Shown here piece by piece: positions 43,993 to 53,243 of a stretch of 64,000 bases of DNA (its first letter is position 1; each line of letters starts with the position of its first letter). Both the position numbers and the translations under genes were made by a program. Origin of the DNA: Conexibacter sp. S30A1 (GTDB taxonomy: Bacteria > Actinomycetota > Thermoleophilia > Solirubrobacterales > Solirubrobacteraceae); NCBI RefSeq assembly GCF_023330665.1, contig NZ_CP097127.1, forward strand, positions 1,860,001-1,924,000, written 5' to 3'. The notes under the pieces are model-generated. The model was given only the letters and a program-made list of their open reading frames with translations. It did no database searches and had not been told where the DNA came from.

Positions 43993-45241
43993 CGGCGTCT
44001 GCCGTCAGCCGCCGGGCCGAGCGCGGGATCAGCGCCCCAAGCGCGCTCAGCATGCCGAGCGCGGCACCCACGCCGAGCACCCAGCGCACACCGACGCCGG
44101 CGGCCAGCGGGCCGACGGCGGCGTAGCCAAGCGGCATCAACGCCAAGGAGCCCATGTGGTCCCAGGCGCTCACGCGCGAGAGCGCGCCCGGCGGGATGTG
44201 GCGGGCGAGCGTCGTCTCCCACCAGACGCCGGTGAGCGCGCCGGCGCCACCGGAGATCAGAGCGCCGGCGACCAGCACCACGCGCGGCAGGCCGAGCGCC
44301 ACCAGCAGCCCGATCAATGGCCACAGCGCGCCGAGCGCGAGCGCCAGGCGCAGCGGGCGGCGTGGGTGCAGAACGGTGGCCAGCAGCGACGCGACCAGCG
44401 AGCCGGCGCCGTAGATCGCGATCAGCAGGCCGAACAGCCCGACGCTGCCGTAGGCGTCCCTGACCGCCAGCGGGCCGAGCCCCATCAGCGGCACCACCGT
44501 GCACAGGGTCACGGCGGTGTAGGCGATGATCGTCACCCACAGCCAGCTGCGCGAGCGGACCTCGCGGTAGCCGGCCCTCAGGTCGGTGATGAAGCTGGCA
44601 GCGGCGCCGGCACCTGAGGCCGCGCGCGACTGCACCGCGCCCGCCGGCGCAAAACCCCCAGCCCGCCCGCGCCGCCTGGGCCTGACCGGCAACAGCAGCA
44701 CCGCCCCGAGCGCGAAGCTCGCGCCGTCAAAGACAAACGCCTCGCCCGCGCCGAGCGAGAGCACCACCGCGGTTGCCAGGAGCGGGCCGATGACGATCGA
44801 GGCGTTCTCGAGCGTGCCGCGCAACGCCTGCGCTGACTGGATCTCCGACTCGGGCACCGTCTGGGGCACGAGCCCGACGTAGGCCGGCTGGAAGAACGCC
44901 TCGGCCACGCCGGAGGCGGCCTCGATCAGCGCGATCAGCCAGATCGCGGGTGCGCCTGTGAGGATCAGCACGCCGAGCGCGGTGTGCAACAGCGCGCGGG
45001 TGCTGTCGCTTGCGATCACCACCCGGTGGCGCGGCAGGCGGTCGGCCCACACACCGCCAAAGACGATCAGCGCCACGAACGGCAGCGAGCCCGCGCCGAG
45101 GATCACCGACAGGTCCGTGGCCGAGCCGGTGCGCCGGGTGATGTAGAGCGCCATCGCGACGATCACGGCCTGGGTGCCGATCTGGCTGGCGGACTGGCCG
45201 ATGAAGAGCAGGCGAAAGTCGCGGTGTCGCAAGACGCGCAT
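43913..45241 (-). CDS. MFS transporter (efflux type)
   Basis: A 442-residue carrier with 12 predicted helices and a central loop. LRHRDFRLLFIGQSASQIG at the N-terminus and VWADRLPRHRVVIASDSTRA (the loop 2-3 motif) are typical of the enterobactin/macrolide exporter-like MFS group. PAYVGLVPQTVPESEIQSAQ follows. The last 26 residues, Gly/Pro/Ala-rich, are encoded by the right 84-bp repeat. It is divergent from the nicotinate phosphoribosyltransferase-like gene with only 26 bp between starts. The substrate is unknown. Confidence 0.88.
   Translation of the reverse strand: MRVLRHRDFRLLFIGQSASQIGTQAVIVAMALYITRRTGSATDLSVILGAGSLPFVALIVFGGVWADRLPRHRVVIASDSTRALLHTALGVLILTGAPAIWLIALIEAASGVAEAFFQPAYVGLVPQTVPESEIQSAQALRGTLENASIVIGPLLATAVVLSLGAGEAFVFDGASFALGAVLLLPVRPRRRGRAGGFAPAGAVQSRAASGAGAAASFITDLRAGYREVRSRSWLWVTIIAYTAVTLCTVVPLMGLGPLAVRDAYGSVGLFGLLIAIYGAGSLVASLLATVLHPRRPLRLALALGALWPLIGLLVALGLPRVVLVAGALISGGAGALTGVWWETTLARHIPPGALSRVSAWDHMGSLALMPLGYAAVGPLAAGVGVRWVLGVGAALGMLSALGALIPRSARRLTADAGSGPPASGPAAPGVGAAPNSSRASAA
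43960..43987. terminator. 12-bp perfect hairpin, right-repeat copy
   Basis: Same stem as at 42453-42480. Here it lies within the 3' coding end of the MFS gene and upstream of the AAA insert. Confidence 0.5.
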
Positions 45242-45267
45242 GGCCGCCCTGACTGTAGGCTGCGCGC

Positions 45268-46362
45268 ATGTCAGCAGCCCCCCGCACGCGTCTTGCGCCC
45301 GAGGTCTTCAGGCTGCCCGTCGCGCGGCTGCGCGAGGGCTACTACTCGGACGCGTACTTCGTCTACACCAAGCAGCTCCTGGAGGAGGTCGGCCACCGCC
45401 CGCGGGTGCTGCTGCAGGTCTTCCAGAAGCATCACTCGCGCCTGGGCGGGATCGACGAGGCGATCGCGATGCTGAAGCTGGCTGCCGGCCAGCGGGGGCC
45501 GGACGGCAGGTGGATCCCTGGCTGGGAGAAGCTCGAGGTGCACGCGCTATATGAAGGCGATCCCATCGAGCCGTGGGAGACGGTGCTGACGATCGAGGGC
45601 GAGTACCCGCTGTTCGCGCACCTGGAGACCGTGTATCTGGGCTCACTGGCGCGCCGCTCGCTGATCATGCGCAACGTCGATGCGGTCGTGCGCGCCGCCC
45701 GCGGCAAGCCGATCCTCTACTTCCCCGCCCGGCACGACCACTGGCACGTGCAGACCGGCGACGGCTGGGCGGCGCACGTGGCGGGCGCGATTGGCGTCTC
45801 CACCGACGCGCAGGCATCCTGGTGGGGCGGGCGCGGCGTCGGGACCGTTCCGCACGGGCTGATCGCCGCCTACGGCGGCGACACGGTGGCAGCCGCGCGC
45901 GTGTTCGCGGAGCGCTTCCACGCGGAGATGAACATCACCGTGCTGGTGGACTTTGACAACGACAGTCCGCGCACGGCGGTCGAGGTGGCGCGGGCGCTCG
46001 GACCGCAGCTGTGGGGGGTCAGGCTCGATACATCGGAGCGCATGGTCGACCGCTCGCTGATCGACTCGATGGGCGAGTTCGATCCGCGCGGCGTGAACCC
46101 GCAACTGGTTGCCAATGTGCGCCAGGCGCTGGACGGCGCCGGTTTTGGCGACGTTCGGATCGTCGTCAGCGGTGGTTTCACGGCAGAGAAGATCGACCGC
46201 TTCGAACGGCTCGGCGTGCCGGTTGACGCCTACGGTGTCGGCTCGTCACTGATCCGCGGTCAAAACGACTACACCGCCGACGTGGTGATGGTGGACGGAC
46301 GTCCGTGCGCCAAGGCGGGACGCTCCTACCGCCCCAACCCACGGCTGGAGAGGGTCCTGTAG
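45268..46362 (+). CDS. Nicotinate phosphoribosyltransferase-like protein
   Basis: A 364-residue enzyme of the quinolinate/nicotinate phosphoribosyltransferase fold. LREGYYSDAYFVYTKQLLEE opens the N-terminal domain, YEGDPIEPWETVLTIEGEY matches the lid region, and the barrel has VSTDAQASWWGGRGVGTVPHG, VLVDFDNDSPRTAVEVARAL and RIVVSGGFTAEKIDRFERLG (phosphate loop). It probably makes nicotinate mononucleotide from nicotinate and PRPP in NAD salvage. It is followed after two bases by the epimerase-like gene. Confidence 0.83.
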   Translation: MSAAPRTRLAPEVFRLPVARLREGYYSDAYFVYTKQLLEEVGHRPRVLLQVFQKHHSRLGGIDEAIAMLKLAAGQRGPDGRWIPGWEKLEVHALYEGDPIEPWETVLTIEGEYPLFAHLETVYLGSLARRSLIMRNVDAVVRAARGKPILYFPARHDHWHVQTGDGWAAHVAGAIGVSTDAQASWWGGRGVGTVPHGLIAAYGGDTVAAARVFAERFHAEMNITVLVDFDNDSPRTAVEVARALGPQLWGVRLDTSERMVDRSLIDSMGEFDPRGVNPQLVANVRQALDGAGFGDVRIVVSGGFTAEKIDRFERLGVPVDAYGVGSSLIRGQNDYTADVVMVDGRPCAKAGRSYRPNPRLERVL

Positions 46363-46364
46363 AG

Positions 46365-46775
46365 GTGTTCGACGCGATCGACCATGTGGGCGTCGCGGTG
46401 AGCGATCTGGAGGCGGCGGTGGCCTTTCACCGCGACGTGCTGGGGATGGTGCTGGTGCACCGCGAGACGCTCGCCGAGCAGGGCGTGCGGGCGGCGCTGC
46501 TCGATGTCGGAGACTCGCACGTGGAGCTGCTCGAGCCGCTCGGCGGTGATGGCGCGGTGGCCAGGTTCCTCGCGCGGCGTGGCCCCGGCCTGCACCACGT
46601 GGCCTACCGTGTAAGTGACATCGAGGCAGCGCTGGCTAGTCTGTCGGCTGCGGGCACGCGCCTGATCGACGCGCGGCCACGCGACGGGATCCGCGGCTCA
46701 CGGGTCGCGTTCATGCACCCGTCCGCCACCGGCGGCGTGCTGACCGAGCTAGTGCAACCCTCAGACCACCACTGA
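46365..46775 (+). CDS. VOC-family methylmalonyl-CoA epimerase-like protein
   Basis: A 136-residue glyoxalase-fold protein. FDAIDHVGVAVSDLEAAVAF begins the first beta-alpha-beta-beta module with a metal-binding His, and GPGLHHVAYRVSDIEAALA begins the second. VAFMHPSATGGVLTELVQ ends it with the metal Glu. Pattern and length fit methylmalonyl-CoA epimerase of propionate metabolism. I chose the GTG at 46365, two bases after the preceding stop, with GGAG upstream; the frame is open further into that gene. Confidence 0.85.
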   Translation: MFDAIDHVGVAVSDLEAAVAFHRDVLGMVLVHRETLAEQGVRAALLDVGDSHVELLEPLGGDGAVARFLARRGPGLHHVAYRVSDIEAALASLSAAGTRLIDARPRDGIRGSRVAFMHPSATGGVLTELVQPSDHH

Positions 46776-46794
46776 CAAGCGAGGAGCTTCGCAG

Positions 46795-47016
46795 ATGAAC
46801 GCAGAGGACAGGCCACAGAAGATCAGCATCGGCTTCCACGGCGGCCAGACGCTGGCCGCGCGGGTGCGCGGCGCGGAGCTCGAGCGGTTGCGGGAGGTGC
46901 TCGGCAAGAGCGGCGGCTGGCACGAGCTGCACGCCGAGGACGCGACGGTCAGCTTCGACCTCACGCGCGTTGACTACCTGCTGGTCGAAAACGACGAGCA
47001 CCGCGTCGGCTTCTGA
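46795..47016 (+). CDS. Small conserved-looking hypothetical protein
   Basis: A 73-residue protein with a clear GAGGAG ribosome site before its ATG. It has a predicted beta-alpha-beta pattern: KISIGFHGGQTLAARV, a helix ELERLREVLGK, then ATVSFDLTRVDYLLVENDEH. The layout loosely resembles the small DUF3107-type actinobacterial proteins, but I cannot claim homology. It lies in a rightward run between the epimerase-like gene and the PAP2 gene. Function unknown. Confidence 0.7.
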   Translation: MNAEDRPQKISIGFHGGQTLAARVRGAELERLREVLGKSGGWHELHAEDATVSFDLTRVDYLLVENDEHRVGF

Positions 47017-47037
47017 GGACTGGAAGCGCTGAACGCC

Positions 47038-47565
47038 TTGAGGACCATGCTCGCGCCGGCGGTCGCACTCGACCGCCGGCTGCTCGTCCTGGCCCGCACA
47101 CGCGGCCACGCGGACCCGCGCCTGGTCACCGGTGCGCGCACGTTCTCGCGCGCCGGTGAACACGCCGCCTGCTGGTTTGCGCTGGGTGGCGCGGGCCTTT
47201 TGCTCAGCCCGCGCGGGTCGGAGCGCCGGCGTGCCTTCAGGCGCGGCCTGGCGGTGACGGGCGCCGCCTACGGACTCAACTACGCGGTCAAGCTGACCGC
47301 CAGGCGACCACGGCCGGTACTCGAAGGGCTGCCGGCGCTGTCCCCGGTGGTCTCCGACATGTCGTTTCCGAGCGCTCACGCAACCACCTCGTTCGCCGCC
47401 GCCGCCGCCTACAGCCGGGCGCTGCCGCTGGCCACACCGCTTTTGTATGCGACCGCGACCCTGATGGCGGCGAGCAGGCCCTACCTGGGTGTGCACTACC
47501 CGAGCGACGTCGCCGCCGGCGCGCTGCTCGGCACCGTCACCGGGAGGCTTCTGCGGTGCCAATGA
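47038..47565 (+). CDS. PAP2-superfamily membrane phosphatase
   Basis: A 175-residue membrane protein with about four hydrophobic helices and the three phosphatase motifs: KLTARRPRP, FPSAHATTS (PSGH variant) and SRPYLGVHYPSDVAAG. It probably dephosphorylates undecaprenyl pyrophosphate or another lipid phosphate on the outer face. The start begins with a short Leu/Arg segment. Its TGA overlaps the ychF ATG as ATGA. Confidence 0.88.
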   Translation: MRTMLAPAVALDRRLLVLARTRGHADPRLVTGARTFSRAGEHAACWFALGGAGLLLSPRGSERRRAFRRGLAVTGAAYGLNYAVKLTARRPRPVLEGLPALSPVVSDMSFPSAHATTSFAAAAAYSRALPLATPLLYATATLMAASRPYLGVHYPSDVAAGALLGTVTGRLLRCQ

Positions 47566-48641
47566 AGGTCGGGATCGTCGGCATGCCCAACGCCGGCAAA
47601 TCGTCGCTGTTCAGCGCGCTCACAGGCGTGGCCGCCGAGGCGGCCAACTACCCGTTCACGACGATCGAGCCGAACGTCGCCGTGGTGCCGGTGGAGGACG
47701 AGCGCATGCGCCAGGTCGCACAGACCGTGCGCGCCTCGAAGATCGTCTGGGACACGATCGCCTTCCACGACATCGCCGGCCTGGTCGCCGGGGCGCACAG
47801 GGGCGAGGGCCTCGGTAACCAGTTTTTGGCCAACATCCGTGAGACCGACGCGCTGCTGCACGTCGTGCGCGCCCACACCGACAGCGGCATCGTGCACTCC
47901 GAGGGGAGCGTCGACCCGCTGCGCGACATCGAGACGATCGAGACCGAGCTGATGTACGCGGACCTGGAGCAGGCGCAGCGGCGGCTTGAGCGCGTCGTGC
48001 GCCAGGCGCGCGGCGGCGACAGACACGCGATCGCCGAACAGCACTGGCTCGAGCAGGTCGTGGAGGCGCTCGGGGCAGGCAGGCCGGTGCGCACCGTACC
48101 GGTGCCGGAGGAGGCTCCGGACGCGGTGACACTGCTCGGCTCGCTGACCGCAAAGCCGGTGCTGTTCGTCGCCAACGTCAACGAGGGCGAGGGCGACGTG
48201 CCGGCCGCGATCGCCGACTACGCGGCTTCCCAGGGCGCCCGCGCGGTGGCGGTCTCCGCGCGCCTGGAGTCTGAGCTGGGGGCGCTCGAGGCGGCGGAGG
48301 CAGCGGAGCTGCGCGCCGAGTTCGGGCTCGAGCAGTCGGGCCTGCAGAAGGTCGTGCGCAGCGCCTTTGAGCTGCTTGACCTGATCGCCTTCTTCACCGC
48401 CGGCGAGGACAAGCCGGCACAGACCTGGCATCTGCGCCGTGGACTCAGCGCCTGGCACGCCGCCGGCCAGATCCACTCAGACATTCAGCGCGGCTTCGTC
48501 CGCGCCGAGGTCGTCTCCTGGGAGGCACTCGTGCAGTTCGGCGGCTACGCCGGCGCGCGCGAGCACGCCGCGCTGCGGCTCGAGGGCCGCGACTACGCGA
48601 TCCAGGACGGTGACGTGATCACCGTCAAGTTCACGCCCTGA
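47562..48641 (+). CDS. ychF: Redox-regulated ribosome-associated ATPase YchF
   Basis: A 359-residue OBG-like P-loop protein. G1 is VGIVGMPNAGKSSLFSAL, G2/G3 YPFTTIEPNV and HDIAGLVAGAHRGEGLGN. A coiled insertion follows, and the TGS domain at the end includes YAIQDGDVITVKFTP. The family prefers ATP to GTP and binds ribosomes, with a role in stress response. I chose ATG 47562 over the GTG two codons earlier because it makes the ATGA overlap with the PAP2 gene. Confidence 0.95.
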   Translation: MKVGIVGMPNAGKSSLFSALTGVAAEAANYPFTTIEPNVAVVPVEDERMRQVAQTVRASKIVWDTIAFHDIAGLVAGAHRGEGLGNQFLANIRETDALLHVVRAHTDSGIVHSEGSVDPLRDIETIETELMYADLEQAQRRLERVVRQARGGDRHAIAEQHWLEQVVEALGAGRPVRTVPVPEEAPDAVTLLGSLTAKPVLFVANVNEGEGDVPAAIADYAASQGARAVAVSARLESELGALEAAEAAELRAEFGLEQSGLQKVVRSAFELLDLIAFFTAGEDKPAQTWHLRRGLSAWHAAGQIHSDIQRGFVRAEVVSWEALVQFGGYAGAREHAALRLEGRDYAIQDGDVITVKFTP

Positions 48642-48688
48642 GCCGCTGCCCTCATGGCTGCTTGAACTGCGTCGGCGCGGGGCCGTCC

Positions 48689-49579
48689 TCAGCGCATTCG
48701 CAGGTCCGCGACTGACACAGCGGACTCGAGCCGGCCGGCCAGGTTGCCCATGCCGAGCGCGGCGGCCGCCGCTGCAGCGGCGCGCAGATCGGTCTGCGCA
48801 TCGCGCGGGCGCTCAACAGCCAGCGGCACCAGGGTGGCGATCTCACGATAGCGACGCAGCGCCGGCGAGTGCTCGCGCAGGATCGCGGCGATCCGCGGGC
48901 GCTCGCCACAGTCATCGCTCGCCACGTCCCCGAGCAGCGCCTCCAGCGAGCCGTGACGCGCGAGCAATGCCGCGGCGGTCTTCGCACCGATTCCGGGCGC
49001 GCCCGGCAGCCCGTCTGAGGGGTCGCCGCGCAGCGCGATGAAATCGGGCACGAGTGCCGGTGAGACGCCGTAGCGGCGCCTGACCTCTGCCTCATCCACA
49101 GTCTCGAAGCCGGCGCTGCCCTGCCGCAGGTAGAGCACGCGCGTACGGTCGTCGACGCACTGATACAGGTCACGGTCACCGGTCAGGATCAGGGTCTCGC
49201 CGCCGGCGGCGGCCTCGGCGCGGGCGAGCGCCCCGAGCAGATCGTCGGCCTCGAGCTCGCCGGCGTCACGAGGCTGCCAGCCAAAGCTGGCAAACAGGCC
49301 CGGCGCCAACGACCACTGGTCGGCCAGCGCATCCGGCATCGGCGGGCGCTGGGCGTGGTAGCCGCCGTGGAGCGCCACCCGGTAGGGCGCCTGCTCGGCC
49401 CCGAAGCAGGTGATCACGGCCCGGGGCGAGGTCTCGGCAGCGACGCGCAGCAGCAGGTTGCACGCGCCGAGCAGCGCATTGCGCGGCTGACCGTCGCTTG
49501 AGCGGATCGTCTCCGGCAGGCCGAAGAAGGAGCGGTAGAGCACAAACGGCGCGTCCACCACCAACAGCGGCCCGCTCAT
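48689..49579 (-). CDS. Stand-alone 5'-3' exonuclease (FEN/PolI N-terminal type)
   Basis: A 296-residue structure-specific nuclease equal to the N-terminal exonuclease of DNA polymerase I but without the polymerase. LVVDAPFVLYRSFFGLP opens the metal site, and ELEADDLLGALA and LILTGDRDLYQCVD add acidic ligands. The helix-hairpin-helix is GLPGAPGIGAKTAAALL. Stand-alone forms occur in many actinobacteria in addition to PolA and serve in flap removal or repair. ATG at 49579 lies four bases after the SpoIID-like gene. Confidence 0.92.
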   Translation of the reverse strand: MSGPLLVVDAPFVLYRSFFGLPETIRSSDGQPRNALLGACNLLLRVAAETSPRAVITCFGAEQAPYRVALHGGYHAQRPPMPDALADQWSLAPGLFASFGWQPRDAGELEADDLLGALARAEAAAGGETLILTGDRDLYQCVDDRTRVLYLRQGSAGFETVDEAEVRRRYGVSPALVPDFIALRGDPSDGLPGAPGIGAKTAAALLARHGSLEALLGDVASDDCGERPRIAAILREHSPALRRYREIATLVPLAVERPRDAQTDLRAAAAAAAALGMGNLAGRLESAVSVADLRMR

Positions 49580-49583
49580 CGCC

Positions 49584-51074
49584 TCAGCCGACCTTGACCA
49601 CCGGTCCAGTGACACCCGCATAGAGCACGCGGTAGCGGCCCGGCGCGGCAACCGCCAGCGCATAGCGGCCCGTGGCAACGGGGCTCACCGACCCGGCCGC
49701 AGACCACCTGCCGCCGACCAGACGCTCGACGCGTACGCGCGCGCCGCGGGTCACGGGGAAAACCGACCCCGAGACCAGCAGGCGTCTGGCGCGGGCGGCG
49801 CGGCGGGCCTGCGCCAGGCCGCCACCGCCGGTGGTCTGGGTGGTGGTCGTGGTGGTGGGGCTGGACGCACCCGGGCTGCTGGTGGTCGGCTCAGGCGTGG
49901 TGCTCGTCCGCACGCCCTGCGCGGTCACCGTCGTCAGCGACATCCACGTGCTCGGCGTACCGAGCAGCCCGCTCAGCGTGAGACCGCTCACGCTCACCGA
50001 GCCCCGGGTGCCGACCACCTCGGCACGCACGATGCGCGGCGAGACGCCGCGCTGAATGACCCTGATGCCACGCAGTCTGCCGCGCACCAGCCGCCGCAGA
50101 CGCGCCTGCGCCACGCGCAGGCTGAGCGTGCGCCGCCAGCGGTAGTAGGGGTTGTTAAGCGAGTCGTCGTAGGGGTCGGACGTGCCGACCAGCCACGGTT
50201 CGGGCGCTCCTGCAAAAACGTTCTGCACACTCTCGGTCTCCCCGCCGGAGCTCGCGAAGAAATAGGTGACGACCGGGATCCCCTGATACTCGACGACCTG
50301 CCCGCGGGTGGCGGCGACAGCCGCGTCGGTGGCGGGCGTCTGCGCCCTGACGCCGAGGTACAGCTGCGAACGCGCGCTTGAGTAGAGCTCGTAGTAGGGC
50401 GAGACCGGCACGGAGGCGTACGCGTAGCTGCGTACCGCCACCGCCTGTGCCGCAAGCGCCTGCGCCGGCCAGCTCGGCGGCATCTCGGAAGCGACCACGC
50501 CGCGCACATAGTCCTCCAGACCGACGGCGTTGACCGTCATCACCCCCCGGCCGCGGGGGCTCGGCCTGAACATCAGCGCGCCGTCATAGCGCCCGCTGCC
50601 CACAAGCTCAAGCGCTCGGCGCCCGCGCACCACCAGCGGTGCGCTGAACACCCCCACGGTCACGCCGGCTGCGACCAGCCGCAGACCCGCGCCCGCCGCA
50701 AGGACGCTGTAGCGGATGCCCGCGTGCAGGCGCACGCGCGTGCCGGCGACGCGCGTGGCGCCGCTGAAGCTCGGCTCGCCACCGGCCCGCAGCAGCACGG
50801 TGACCACATGCCTGGGATTGACCTCACCGATCGTCGTCTGCGCGTAGTAGTCGCTCAGAATCTGCTGGTAGCTCTCGCCGTGCAGCGCATAGCCGGCCGC
50901 GCCGTACTGGCTCATGCCGGCACCTGGGCCGGAGCCCGCGCCGGAGATGTAGAGCCCGCCCGCGCCGCGCGCCGGCGCCGCGGAGATCAGCGGGAGCGCG
51001 GCGGCACACAGCGCGAGCAGCGCGGCCCGCGCCCGCGCCGCGCCCAACGGCCTACCTCCGATGCTGAGCGACAC
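49584..51074 (-). CDS. Secreted SpoIID/LytB-domain protein
   Basis: A 496-residue exported protein. A signal peptide (about 1-37) is followed by YISGAGSGPGAGMSQYGAAGYA, typical of SpoIID/LytB proteins. The core is VMTVNAVGLEDYVRGVVASEMPPSW-type sequence with QALAAQAVAVRSYAYA and FFASSGGETESVQNVF. A Thr/Pro-rich linker (TTTTTTQTTGGGG) leads to a beta-rich C-terminal domain. SpoIID is a lytic transglycosylase for denuded glycan in sporulating Firmicutes; here a role in cell-wall remodelling is inferred, since no sporulation genes are nearby. Confidence 0.87.
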   Translation of the reverse strand: MSLSIGGRPLGAARARAALLALCAAALPLISAAPARGAGGLYISGAGSGPGAGMSQYGAAGYALHGESYQQILSDYYAQTTIGEVNPRHVVTVLLRAGGEPSFSGATRVAGTRVRLHAGIRYSVLAAGAGLRLVAAGVTVGVFSAPLVVRGRRALELVGSGRYDGALMFRPSPRGRGVMTVNAVGLEDYVRGVVASEMPPSWPAQALAAQAVAVRSYAYASVPVSPYYELYSSARSQLYLGVRAQTPATDAAVAATRGQVVEYQGIPVVTYFFASSGGETESVQNVFAGAPEPWLVGTSDPYDDSLNNPYYRWRRTLSLRVAQARLRRLVRGRLRGIRVIQRGVSPRIVRAEVVGTRGSVSVSGLTLSGLLGTPSTWMSLTTVTAQGVRTSTTPEPTTSSPGASSPTTTTTTQTTGGGGLAQARRAARARRLLVSGSVFPVTRGARVRVERLVGGRWSAAGSVSPVATGRYALAVAAPGRYRVLYAGVTGPVVKVG

Positions 51075-51091
51075 CGTTTGTGCTTCGACGC

Positions 51092-52420
51092 TCAGCTCAG
51101 GTTTCCCTGCGCCATTTTGCGCAGGTCCATGGCCCGGTTGTAGGTCTCCTCGTCCACGCCCTGCTCGTAGGCGACCTCGCGCAGCAGCCGACCCGAGGCG
51201 GCCGCCTGCTTGACGATCTCGGTGGCGCGGTCGTAGCCGATGTAGGGGTTCAGCGCGGTCGCGGCGGCCAGCGTCGACTCCGCCGAGCGCTCACAACCCG
51301 CGAGGTTGGCCTGGATGCCGCGCACGCACTTCTCGTCGAGCACACGCGCGGCGGCAGCCAGCAGCCGGATCGACTCGAGCAGGTTGCGCGCGATCAGCGG
51401 CACGCGCACGTTGAGCTCAAAGTTGCCCTGGCTGCCGGCCAGCGTGATCGCCGCGTCGTTGCCCACGACCTGGGCTGCCACCTGCAGGGTCACCTCGGCG
51501 ATCACCGGGTTGACCTTGCCGGGCATGATGGATGAGCCCTTCTGCAGCTCCGGCAGGAGGATCTCGCCGATCCCCGCGCGCGGACCGGATCCCATCAGCG
51601 CCAGATCGTTTGCGATCTTGGTGAAGGAGACGGCGATCACCTTCAGCGCGCCCGAGAGCTCGACCAGGGCGTCGCGGTTGCCCTGCGCCTCGAAGGGGTC
51701 CTCGGGCGCCGAGATCTCAAGGCCGGTGGAGGCGCTCAGCAGCGCCCTCACCCGGGCAGCGAACTCGGGGTGGGTGTTCAGGCCGGTGCCGGTGGCGGTG
51801 CCGCCGAGCGGGATCTGGGCGACCTGCGGCAGCGCCAGGCGCACACGCCGCGCCGCCAGGCGCACCTGCGCCGCGTAGCCCGAGAACTCCTGTCCGAGCG
51901 TGACCGGCACCGCGTCCATCAGGTGGGTGCGACCCGACTTGACGATGTCGTGAAACTCGCTGGCCTTGGCGGACAGTGCGGACTCGAGCGCCGCAAGCGC
52001 CGGCAGCAGGTCGTTGGTCGCCTCGCCGAGCGCCGACAGATGCACGGCTGAGGGGAAGACGTCGTTTGAGGACTGCCCCATGTTGACGTGGTCGTTGGGG
52101 TGCACACCCGCGCCCGCGAGCTTGGCGATCACCTCGTTGGCGTTCATGTTCGAGGAGGTTCCCGAGCCCGTCTGGAAGACGTCGATCGGGAACTGGTCGT
52201 CAAACTCTCCGGCTGCAACGCGGTCAGCCGCCGCGGCGACGCGCTGCGCCAGCTCGGCGTCGAGCAGGTGAAGCTCCGCGTTGACCCGCGCGGCCGCGGC
52301 CTTGATGCGGCCGAGCCAGCGGATCACCGGCGCCGGAATCGGCTCGCCGGAGATCGGGAAGTTGGCCACCGCCTTGGTGGTCTCGCCGCCCCACAGTTGT
52401 TCTCGCTCGTCAGTGCTCAC
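51092..52420 (-). CDS. fumC: Class II fumarate hydratase
   Basis: A 442-residue TCA-cycle enzyme interconverting fumarate and malate. FQTGSGTSSNMNANEVI and the GQSSNDVFPSAVH region form the active site, and the superfamily signature GSSIMPGKVNPV with its catalytic serine loop is exact. I chose GTG at 52420, which has GAAAGGA upstream and yields the normal N-terminus (STDEREQLWGGETTKAV); the frame is open further into the divergent spacer. It lies next to the MBL hydrolase gene, read the opposite way. Confidence 0.95.
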   Translation of the reverse strand: MSTDEREQLWGGETTKAVANFPISGEPIPAPVIRWLGRIKAAAARVNAELHLLDAELAQRVAAAADRVAAGEFDDQFPIDVFQTGSGTSSNMNANEVIAKLAGAGVHPNDHVNMGQSSNDVFPSAVHLSALGEATNDLLPALAALESALSAKASEFHDIVKSGRTHLMDAVPVTLGQEFSGYAAQVRLAARRVRLALPQVAQIPLGGTATGTGLNTHPEFAARVRALLSASTGLEISAPEDPFEAQGNRDALVELSGALKVIAVSFTKIANDLALMGSGPRAGIGEILLPELQKGSSIMPGKVNPVIAEVTLQVAAQVVGNDAAITLAGSQGNFELNVRVPLIARNLLESIRLLAAAARVLDEKCVRGIQANLAGCERSAESTLAAATALNPYIGYDRATEIVKQAAASGRLLREVAYEQGVDEETYNRAMDLRKMAQGNLS

Positions 52421-52527
52421 GCTGATCCTTTCACCTCGGTATGGCTTGGTCTGCAACGCTACCGCCTGCCCATTCGCTGCGCGGATCGGCAACATCCGGC
52501 GTTCAACATCAGATCGGAGAGCCGCAG

Positions 52528-53214
52528 ATGAAATCCAGGCAGCTGACCGCCAACCTCACGCAGCTCACCAAGCTCGGCTTCGTCAACGCCTACCTCGTGC
52601 TCGAGGAGGACGGGTTGACGCTCGTCGACACGGCGATGAACGCGGCCGGCGAGCTGATCGACGCGGCCGCCGCGCTGGGCCAACCGATCCGCCGCATCGC
52701 GCTCACCCACGGCCACGGTGACCACGTCGGCTCGCTGGACCAGCTCTGCCGCCGGCTTGACCGCGCCGCCGTGACGGTGCTGATGCCGGCGATAGACCAG
52801 CGCATCCTGAGCGGTGAGGCCACCGACATCCCCGGTCGCAAGCGCGGCAGCTGGCCCAAGCTCGAGACCAAAGCGGACGTGCTGCTCGAACCCGGCGACA
52901 TCGTGGGCAGCCTTGAGGTGGTCGCCTGCCCCGGCCACACGCCCGGACAACTCGCGTTCCTGGACCGCCGCGACCGCAGCCTGATCACGGGCGACGCCTT
53001 CACCGCGATGGGCCGCCTCGAGGTGCCAAGCCACGGCACCCCACGCTTCCCGCTGGCGGCGTTTGCGACCTGGGACCGGGCGCAGGCACTCGACTCGGCG
53101 ACGCAGTTGCGGGCGCTCGAGCCGACGCTGCTGGCGGTCGGTCACGGACACGCGACGAGCGCGCCCGTCGCCGACATGGATGCGGCGATCGCCCGCGCGC
53201 GGCGCGCCGCCTGA
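52528..53214 (+). CDS. Metallo-beta-lactamase fold hydrolase
   Basis: A 228-residue MBL-fold protein. The zinc motif is LTHGHGDHVGSLD, followed by CPGHTPGQLAFLDRRD (third His) and LITGDAFTAMG (bridging Asp), with a late VGHGHATSA. It resembles glyoxalase II-like or lactonase-like members; no substrate can be set. ATG at 52528 fits the fold; earlier in-frame codons lie in the divergent promoter region with fumC. Confidence 0.88.
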   Translation: MKSRQLTANLTQLTKLGFVNAYLVLEEDGLTLVDTAMNAAGELIDAAAALGQPIRRIALTHGHGDHVGSLDQLCRRLDRAAVTVLMPAIDQRILSGEATDIPGRKRGSWPKLETKADVLLEPGDIVGSLEVVACPGHTPGQLAFLDRRDRSLITGDAFTAMGRLEVPSHGTPRFPLAAFATWDRAQALDSATQLRALEPTLLAVGHGHATSAPVADMDAAIARARRAA

Positions 53215-53243
53215 GCGGCACAAGCAAGGGGGCCCGGAGGCCC

